39,599 nucleotides of DNA from Oscillospiraceae bacterium (lineage in GTDB: Bacteria > Bacillota > Clostridia > Oscillospirales > CAG-382), in contig SVQU01000015.1 in the NCBI GenBank assembly GCA_015065165.1, positions 1-39,599 on the forward strand, read 5' to 3'. The notes below the pieces were generated by a model. That model was given only the letters and a program-made list of their open reading frames with translations, did not search any database and had not been told where the DNA came from. Position numbers and translations under genes: made by a program. The number at the start of each line of letters is the position of its first letter. Positions within the stretch are counted from its first letter, which is position 1. Below, piece by piece: positions 35,522 to 39,599 of the stretch.

Positions 35522-36276
35522 TCTTCAGTCCTCCTGCTAAAAAGTGTGTCTATACTTTTGAATAATCTCCTGTAGTGCCAAACATCAGAAAAGTACATAG
35601 GTGTGTACCAATACTTTGAGGAATCGTCACCGCCTCTCATAGGATCGGTGAGCGTATTACCTATTTTGATAAATCCGGCACAGCCTAAAAGTGATAGCTG
35701 AATGTAACACATCATACCTGTGGTAAAGTCTATATCCTGAGCTGCTACAAGCACGTGGTTTTGCCAATTCAAAGGACTACCTGCTTTTTCTAATGCGTGA
35801 CGGATAGAATGAACACCGGCTATGAGGGTTGCACCTGCACCGCAGGCACAATCATTTATCTCAACATATCCATGCTGTTCTATTTGTCCCACAACATTAC
35901 CCGTTGTGATTTCTGCCATACAACGGCACACGTCATACGGCGTGAAAAACTGACCTATCCAGTGATTACCTAACTCAAGCTCCATATAAACGCTGCCGAG
36001 AAAGTCCTGCTCAGGCTCTTTGTCAATGGCGCTTGCGACCTCCCAAACAAGCTCAGGAAAAACCATACGCTCTTTTTCGTTGTATTTCTCAATGATTTTC
36101 ATATACATTGCCTCACGCTCCTCAGCGTGTCTTTTATCCACTGAGTTAGAAATTGCACAGGCAAACATGACGATAAAATCACTCCATACCTCCCACGTGT
36201 GGTATCGAGTAGAAAGATCGAGTAACTTTTTAGCAAAGGCAGATTTCTCTGCACCCTGTACTCTTTTCTTTGCCAT
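35518..36276 (-). CDS. N6 DNA methylase-like phage protein
   Basis: 252 residues related to N6-adenine DNA methyltransferases of the type I HsdM kind found in phages. GQFFTPYDVCRCM (about 108-120) is the family's FTP motif and NDCACGAGATLIAG (about 141-154) the SAM-binding motif I; AAQDIDFTTGMMCYIQLSLLGC is the acidic motif II region. The catalytic (N/D)PPY/F motif is missing; where it should stand the chain reads IKIGNTLTDPMRGGDD. The protein may bind SAM without methylating, or use a partner. One-base overlap with the gene before it (TAATG) and ATGA with the one after. Confidence 0.72.
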   Translation of the reverse strand: MAKKRVQGAEKSAFAKKLLDLSTRYHTWEVWSDFIVMFACAISNSVDKRHAEEREAMYMKIIEKYNEKERMVFPELVWEVASAIDKEPEQDFLGSVYMELELGNHWIGQFFTPYDVCRCMAEITTGNVVGQIEQHGYVEINDCACGAGATLIAGVHSIRHALEKAGSPLNWQNHVLVAAQDIDFTTGMMCYIQLSLLGCAGFIKIGNTLTDPMRGGDDSSKYWYTPMYFSDVWHYRRLFKSIDTLFSRRTEE

Positions 36277-36494
36277 TAAAACTTAAACTCCTTAACATTT
36301 TTATCATCTACAGAGAAAGTTGCATTTTTATATTTTCGTGGGTGTTGCAACTGTGTGAGCTTTGCACAATCAAGTGCTTTTTGTTTTGCGTCCTCCGGGC
36401 TATCAGTTTTAATAATATAGCCAATGCCGGTAACAGCTTTTCCTCTTGGCGGTGTAGCTCCATGCACCGTAACCAATACGTCAAAATGTTTCAT
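36276..36494 (-). CDS. Small phage-region protein, 72 aa
   Basis: 72 residues from the ATG at 36494, which has GGAGG 8 nt upstream. MKHFDVLVTVHGATPPRGKA and SPEDAKQKALDCAKLTQLQ suggest a small alpha/beta fold similar to short phage proteins that begin with a VTVTA-like strand and a DAxxxA helix. No known function. It overlaps the methylase start by one base. Confidence 0.65.
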   Translation of the reverse strand: MKHFDVLVTVHGATPPRGKAVTGIGYIIKTDSPEDAKQKALDCAKLTQLQHPRKYKNATFSVDDKNVKEFKF

Positions 36495-36567
36495 TGCTAA
36501 TCCTCCAATTTTTCTATAATGTATTGAAAATTTGAGTAAAAAGCAGTATAATATTAAGTGCCGTTCA

Positions 36568-36592
36568 CACGGACGGCTCAACACCGTCCGTG
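36568..36592 (-). other. Hairpin in the leftward phage operon
   Basis: CACGGACGG (36568-36576) and CCGTCCGTG (36584-36592), 9-bp stem and 7-nt loop, between the 34-codon gene and the 72-codon gene. No T run follows on the minus strand; it may be an attenuator or a processing site that sets relative levels. Confidence 0.6.
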
Positions 36593-36609
36593 CTTCAGGC
36601 GCTTAGGTA

Positions 36610-36714
36610 TTACTCTGCAATGTACTCAAGGTATTCTTCGTAAGATACGAAAGTTATCCAAGAGCCGCATACGCAAGCAGTGTAATAACCATCCGGGGTA
36701 AATCCTTCTTCCAT
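36610..36714 (-). CDS. 34-residue phage-region protein
   Basis: An ATG at 36714 with AAAGGAG 9 nt upstream opens 34 codons: MEEGFTPDGYYTACVCGSWI, ending TFVSYEEYLEYIAE and a stop. It is the first gene behind the leftward consensus promoter, which supports reality despite its size. A CVC pair may bind metal. No family recognised. Confidence 0.55.
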   Translation of the reverse strand: MEEGFTPDGYYTACVCGSWITFVSYEEYLEYIAE

Positions 36715-36798
36715 AAGGGCTTGCTCCTTTCTAAAGTTCTCACTGTGCCAGCAGTGGGGACTTTTTTTTATTATCAAGATTTCCTCTTGACACTATAT

Positions 36799-36827
36799 AT
36801 TATACAGGATTTCCTAAATGATGTCAA
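36799..36827 (-). promoter_or_regulatory. Leftward promoter of the phage early operon
   Basis: On the minus strand TTGACA (36827-36822), 17-bp spacer, TATAAT (36804-36799): a perfect promoter, reading into the 34-codon gene. Operator-like words cover its spacer and -10 side. Confidence 0.85.
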
Positions 36828-36841
36828 GGGTTTTATAAATG

Positions 36842-36865
36842 TTTTTCTAAATATTTTTCTAAATA
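36842..36865 (+). promoter_or_regulatory. Tandem 12-bp operator-like repeats
   Basis: TTTTTCTAAATA occurs twice in direct tandem (36842-36853, 36854-36865), directly in front of the rightward -35 box. The related word ATTTCCTAAAT lies in the spacer of the leftward promoter (about 36809-36819), and TTTTCCTATAT overlaps the rightward -10 box. These look like graded binding sites for one regulator. Confidence 0.65.
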
Positions 36866-36867
36866 TC

Positions 36868-36896
36868 TTGACAATATACAGATTTTCCTATATAAT
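36868..36896 (+). promoter_or_regulatory. Rightward promoter of the HTH gene
   Basis: TTGACA (36868-36873), 17-bp spacer, TATAAT (36891-36896): perfect consensus, 37 bp before the HTH start codon, divergent from the leftward promoter with 40 bp between the -35 boxes. Confidence 0.85.
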
Positions 36897-36932
36897 TATG
36901 CTTGCAATACTGAAACAGGAGGTAACAAACCT

Positions 36933-37145
36933 ATGACGAACGCTCAGCGTATTAAAATGGCTCTTGCCTATAAAGGTATGAGTGAGGCGCAGCTTGCAAG
37001 AGAGCTTGACAGCACACCCTCTGCGTTTAATCAACGTATGAAAACAGATAAGTTTACATCTGAAGAGTTGGAGAGGATTGCGACAATCCTCAATGCAGAA
37101 TACAAAGCCTCTTTTGTTTTCCCGGACGGTACGCAGATCGGATAG
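36933..37145 (+). CDS. Small Cro/CI-type HTH regulator
   Basis: 70 residues. The helix-turn-helix is seen in QRIKMALAYKGMSEAQLARE-LD, STPSAFNQRMKTDKFTSEEL and ERIATILNAEY, the standard HTH_3 layout, with a short C-terminal tail and no dimer or protease domain. It is Cro-size. AGGAGG lies 10 nt before the ATG. With operator repeats at its promoter it is the likely local switch protein, repressing itself and the leftward operon. A longer CI-like repressor is not in the window. Confidence 0.85.
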   Translation: MTNAQRIKMALAYKGMSEAQLARELDSTPSAFNQRMKTDKFTSEELERIATILNAEYKASFVFPDGTQIG

Positions 37146-37174
37146 CCCCCCCTAATTATTTTTTAGGGGCTTTT
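37146..37174 (+). terminator. Terminator of the HTH gene
   Basis: CCCCTAA (37149-37155) pairs with TTAGGGG (37163-37169), followed by C and TTTT. It starts one base after the stop codon. Confidence 0.75.
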
Positions 37175-37201
37175 GTGTAGCCCTGAAGAAAATTGAAACA
37201 A

Positions 37202-37246
37202 AAAAATCCCCCAAAAGTGCGATTGTAACACTTTCGGGGGATTTTT
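37202..37246. terminator. Long bidirectional terminator hairpin
   Basis: AAAAATCCCCC (37202-37212) pairs with 37236-37246, and after one mismatch AAAGTG (37214-37219) pairs with CACTTT (37229-37234). The stem is 17 pairs long with T runs available on both strands. It insulates the HTH gene from the leftward lysis module. Confidence 0.9.
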
Positions 37247-37328
37247 CTATAAATATACGTATGTATGGACGCTATGGCGTAAAATACTCCATAACTTCTT
37301 TAATTTTAGGGTTTATTAGCAAAATAGT

Positions 37329-37473
37329 GTTACAATGTTACAAAACACGAAAAAGCCTTGATTTTATGCGGTTTTTCGGTTGTAACAAAAGGGGTAACAA
37401 CAACGTTACATTGTTACCCCTTAGGCGTAACACTTTTGAGCCTGTAACAACTTTTGTTACATTACTTTGTAAC
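37329..37473. repeat. GTTAC/GTAAC repeat and palindrome array
   Basis: Ten copies of GTTAC or its complement GTAAC in 145 bp (at 37329, 37337, 37382, 37394, 37405, 37413, 37427, 37444, 37456, 37469), most within the wider word TGTTACA/TGTAACA. Two perfect hairpins are built from them: AAGGGGTAACAA (37389-37400) with 37411-37422, loop 10; and TGTAACAA (37443-37450) with TTGTTACA (37454-37461), loop 3. Non-coding, just past the holin stop. Confidence 0.75.
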
Positions 37474-37476
37474 GGC

Positions 37477-37692
37477 TTATTCTGTAGTACCGTCCTCTTT
37501 CAATTCAGGCAAACCTGCAACCGAAGTAAGCAAGGACAAAATACCTGCAAGCAAGGATGCAGATACTACAACACGCCAATCTACAGCAGACATAACTGCG
37601 GTAGTACCAATAGTTGCAACAGCAGTCTGAGCAACAGTTTTTGCCGCACGAATACCAGCGGCTTTGAGCCAGTTAATAACTTTTGTTTTCAT
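37477..37692 (-). CDS. Phage holin
   Basis: 71 residues. A short positive N-terminus (MKTKVINWLKAAGIRAAK) is followed by two hydrophobic helices (TVAQTAVATIGTTAVMSAV and VVVSASLLAGILSLLTSVAG) with a W-R turn, and a polar acidic tail. This is the layout of r1t-type holins, which make the membrane lesion that releases the endolysin. AAGGAG precedes the ATG. It lies 19 bp behind the endolysin gene and ends the leftward lysis module. Confidence 0.85.
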   Translation of the reverse strand: MKTKVINWLKAAGIRAAKTVAQTAVATIGTTAVMSAVDWRVVVSASLLAGILSLLTSVAGLPELKEDGTTE

Positions 37693-37711
37693 TTGATTAT
37701 CTCCTTATCAA

Positions 37712-39475
37712 TTATAATTTCTTTGCGTAGTCAAGGCTGATCCAGCCTGCACCACTCTTGAGCTTGCCCCACTTAGTAGCACCTGTGCCGGTAGCTTCAT
37801 CAACAATGGTGTAAACACCCTTATCTCTGATAACACCGTTAGTGCCGTAGTTCGTACCCGGACCTTTGCGGATATTCAAAGCAGAGGCAGTTACCTTTAC
37901 GGTATAAGCCTTAAAGGCTTCTACCTTTTCAGCAGGAGCAGTGCTTGTCTTACCTGCATACTTATCATAGTAAGCCTGTCCGTACTTAGCCCTTGTGGCC
38001 TTTACACTGTCACCCTGATTTGCAGGCTTTTCATATCCTGTGAGGATAATATCAGAAGCCTGTTTTACAGAGGTTGCGGATTTCAAAACGGACATAACCG
38101 TCTTGTAGCCCTGCAACTCTTTCCACAAAAACTCAAGCTGCATACCTAAGTCACCGATAGACTTTTTAACGCTCTGTGCGTATTCAAGCAGAGCCTGCTT
38201 ACGGGACCAATACGTCCACTGTGCAAGACCATAACCGGCAGAGTCTTTTACAAAGTTTCCGTATGTACCCTTGTCAACAGCCTCAGTATAAGAAGCGTCA
38301 GTATAACCGAGCTTCTTTTCATAAGTCTGCTGTAAGTTTTTAGGATTCAATGCGCTCTCTGCGTTCAAGTTACCCATGATACCGGCAACCGCAAAAGCAT
38401 TTAAGCCCTTACCTGTGAGGAAGTCCCAAATAGTTTTAGCGGTATCGGTTGTCTGAGCCTGCTGAGTAGTTGCAGTCTTATTAGCTACAGTGGTAATAAT
38501 TGCTGTAAATCCAGCCGCTTTTACCTTCTTGAGCTGAGCGTCAGCGTTTGCTCTCACGCTGTAAGCACCAACCTGAATTTTGTAGTAGCCGTCAGCCTCA
38601 ACAATGCAAGCGTCAAAGCCTTTAGCCTTAACCTTCTTGAGCTGAGCTTCAGCATTAGCTTTATTCTTATATGCACCTGCCTGTACACGGTACAGAGTGC
38701 CTGTTGCAGCAGGCGTTGTAGTTTCAGGCTTTTTCTCAGCAGAGCCGTTGAGCTTATCAAGGTAGCTCTGTACCAAAGCCTTAAACGCTTTCCAGTTCTT
38801 ATAGGCAGTTGCACTATTAGAGCTGTTAAAGATATAAGCAGGACACCACTTCTTACCGCTGATAGGATTAGTACACTGCTTATCAATATCACTGAAGGAC
38901 TTACCGGCAGCCTTGTTTACCCAATAGGTGTGAGTTACCATGTTGTCAACAGTTAAGCCGTGTACCCAAAGCAAGTAAGCAGCAAGACGTGCGCCGTTGT
39001 CTTTTGCTTTTTCGTCATGCTCCTTGTTGTCATTCATAATGATTTCCATAGAGAGCGAGGTCATGTTACCGCCGTCAGCAGTAGAGCCGTCCCCAGCGTG
39101 CCAAGTTACCTCAGCAGAGCCTTTAGGATCGTTCTTACAAGCGCCTGTACCGGCTTTCATATTCTGCCATGCACATACATCATCAACGTAGAAATGTACA
39201 CGCACACTACCCATATTTTCATTATAGGTAGCACGGCTGTACTGTTCGCCGTCATCATGTACATTGTCAAGATCGTCTGTGTTATGGATAGTAAGAGAGC
39301 CGGGCTTACCTGTGTTGTTGGTAAGTTTTCTCTCTTTCTTATACAACGCATTTGCAGAAAAGCCAGCGTTTACGGCTTTTGTTGCACTTTTCCAGCGTGT
39401 ACCGTCAGGAATGATTTTCTCATTGACTGTAACGCCGTTAGCGTTGTAAGTAGCATTAGGTGTTAAAAGTGCCAT
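37712..39475 (-). CDS. Multidomain phage endolysin
   Basis: 587 residues, four modules. (1) N-acetylmuramoyl-L-alanine amidase (Amidase_2), about 30-215, with zinc ligands likely H64 (LTIHNTDD), H182 (THTYW) and C211 (KKWCPAY). (2) A SPOR domain, about 261-330 (YRVQAGAYKNKANAEAQL; YKIQVGAYSVRANADAQL), after a Thr/Pro linker. (3) A lysozyme-like domain of the phage tail-lysozyme kind, about 346-505, with probable catalytic E373 in GNLNAESALNP and GYGLAQWTYWSR. (4) A C-terminal SH3b domain, about 523-587 (LNIRKGPGTNYG). No signal peptide; export would use the holin. AAGGAGG is 7 nt before the ATG. The amidase would cut the peptide stem and the lysozyme the glycan. Confidence 0.9.
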   Translation of the reverse strand: MALLTPNATYNANGVTVNEKIIPDGTRWKSATKAVNAGFSANALYKKERKLTNNTGKPGSLTIHNTDDLDNVHDDGEQYSRATYNENMGSVRVHFYVDDVCAWQNMKAGTGACKNDPKGSAEVTWHAGDGSTADGGNMTSLSMEIIMNDNKEHDEKAKDNGARLAAYLLWVHGLTVDNMVTHTYWVNKAAGKSFSDIDKQCTNPISGKKWCPAYIFNSSNSATAYKNWKAFKALVQSYLDKLNGSAEKKPETTTPAATGTLYRVQAGAYKNKANAEAQLKKVKAKGFDACIVEADGYYKIQVGAYSVRANADAQLKKVKAAGFTAIITTVANKTATTQQAQTTDTAKTIWDFLTGKGLNAFAVAGIMGNLNAESALNPKNLQQTYEKKLGYTDASYTEAVDKGTYGNFVKDSAGYGLAQWTYWSRKQALLEYAQSVKKSIGDLGMQLEFLWKELQGYKTVMSVLKSATSVKQASDIILTGYEKPANQGDSVKATRAKYGQAYYDKYAGKTSTAPAEKVEAFKAYTVKVTASALNIRKGPGTNYGTNGVIRDKGVYTIVDEATGTGATKWGKLKSGAGWISLDYAKKL

Positions 39476-39487
39476 AGTATAACCTCC

Positions 39488-39599
39488 TTATTTTTGTTCG
39501 TGAGCCTTTTTGTTAATGTGTTTTTCGATTTTGTCAATAGCCTCTGACACAGGACCGTTACAGCCTTGAGCTGCAAGACCTTTAAGGCAGGCAAGCAAA
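39488..39599 (-). CDS. Phage protein, C-terminal fragment (cut by window edge)
   Basis: The last 37 codons of a leftward frame run in from the right edge: LACLKGLAAQGCNGPVSEAI then DKIEKHINKKAHEQK and TAA at 39490-39488. The charged, helical tail ends 12 bp before the endolysin ATG, with the endolysin's AAGGAGG in between, so it belongs to the same operon. The product cannot be named. Confidence 0.6.
   Translation of the reverse strand, partial: LLACLKGLAAQGCNGPVSEAIDKIEKHINKKAHEQK

Noticed and set aside
37329..37473. CRISPR array
   Set aside because: Repeat words are only 5-8 bp, spaced irregularly and in both directions; no spacers of equal length and no cas genes.
37261..37740. 159-codon open frame on the plus strand over the repeat array and holin
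   Set aside because: It covers the GTTAC array and is antisense to the holin, with a Cys/Asn/Thr-rich product of no family; a chance frame.

Overview
The window reads as a chromosomal segment of a low-to-mid GC Gram-positive anaerobe, most likely a gut-type member of the Clostridia (Oscillospiraceae-like). The reasons are strong AAGGAGG ribosome binding sites with some GTG/TTG starts, an rpoC-L7Ae-rpsL-rpsG-fusA-tuf order, families typical of Clostridia (DUF4364, DUF3048, DUF6062, WYL regulators, FatA/B-type thioesterase, Cthe_2159-like beta-helix lipoprotein), and an Rnf-type gene pair. This placement is inferred from gene content; no database was searched.

Region 1 (1-11.7 kb, minus strand) is the transcription/translation core: rpoB-rpoC-L7Ae-like protein, then rpsL-rpsG-fusA-tuf (tuf cut by the window edge). 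Three consensus-like promoters are visible: before rpoB, before rpsL and before tuf. rplJ/rplL do not precede rpoB. rpoB starts overlapping the stop of a possible 9-codon leader ORF. Region 2 (11.7-15.3 kb, plus) holds a WYL regulator and a beta-helix lipoprotein with a heptad-repeat tail. Region 3 (15.3-17.3 kb, minus) is a tight operon DUF4364-nth-ttcA.

Region 4 (17.4-28.4 kb, plus) is a long run of closely packed genes: an orphan RnfC/RnfD-like pair in which RnfC has lost its usual nucleotide-binding signature, an RlmD-type rRNA methyltransferase, DUF3048 lipoprotein, acyltransferase, a second RlmD-type paralogue, ASCH, DUF1294, GNAT, dCMP deaminase, a lipoprotein, and rimI-tsaD. It ends in a terminator followed by a gene-free ~0.5 kb tract (28.4-28.8 kb) carrying a cluster of DnaA-box-like nonamers. 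Region 5 (28.9-34.9 kb) holds DUF6062, an OGG-type glycosylase, a 29-residue Cys-rich membrane peptide, a CBM9-like protein, a tyrosine recombinase, an acyl-ACP thioesterase, smpB, a zinc-dependent phospholipase C-like protein and the tmRNA gene (ssrA). smpB and ssrA, the two partners of trans-translation, are separated by one gene.

Region 6 (34.95 kb to the end) looks like one end of a prophage placed at the 3' end of ssrA, a classical integration site. It has a short leftward operon of small proteins plus an N6-methylase-like protein lacking an NPPY/F motif, a Cro/CI-type regulator, two divergent near-perfect promoters with repeated operator-like words between and around them, an extraordinary GTTAC/GTAAC repeat and hairpin array, and a leftward lysis module (endolysin with amidase, SPOR, lysozyme-like and SH3 domains, then a holin). 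No integrase, structural gene or right attachment site is inside the window, so the prophage call is an inference.
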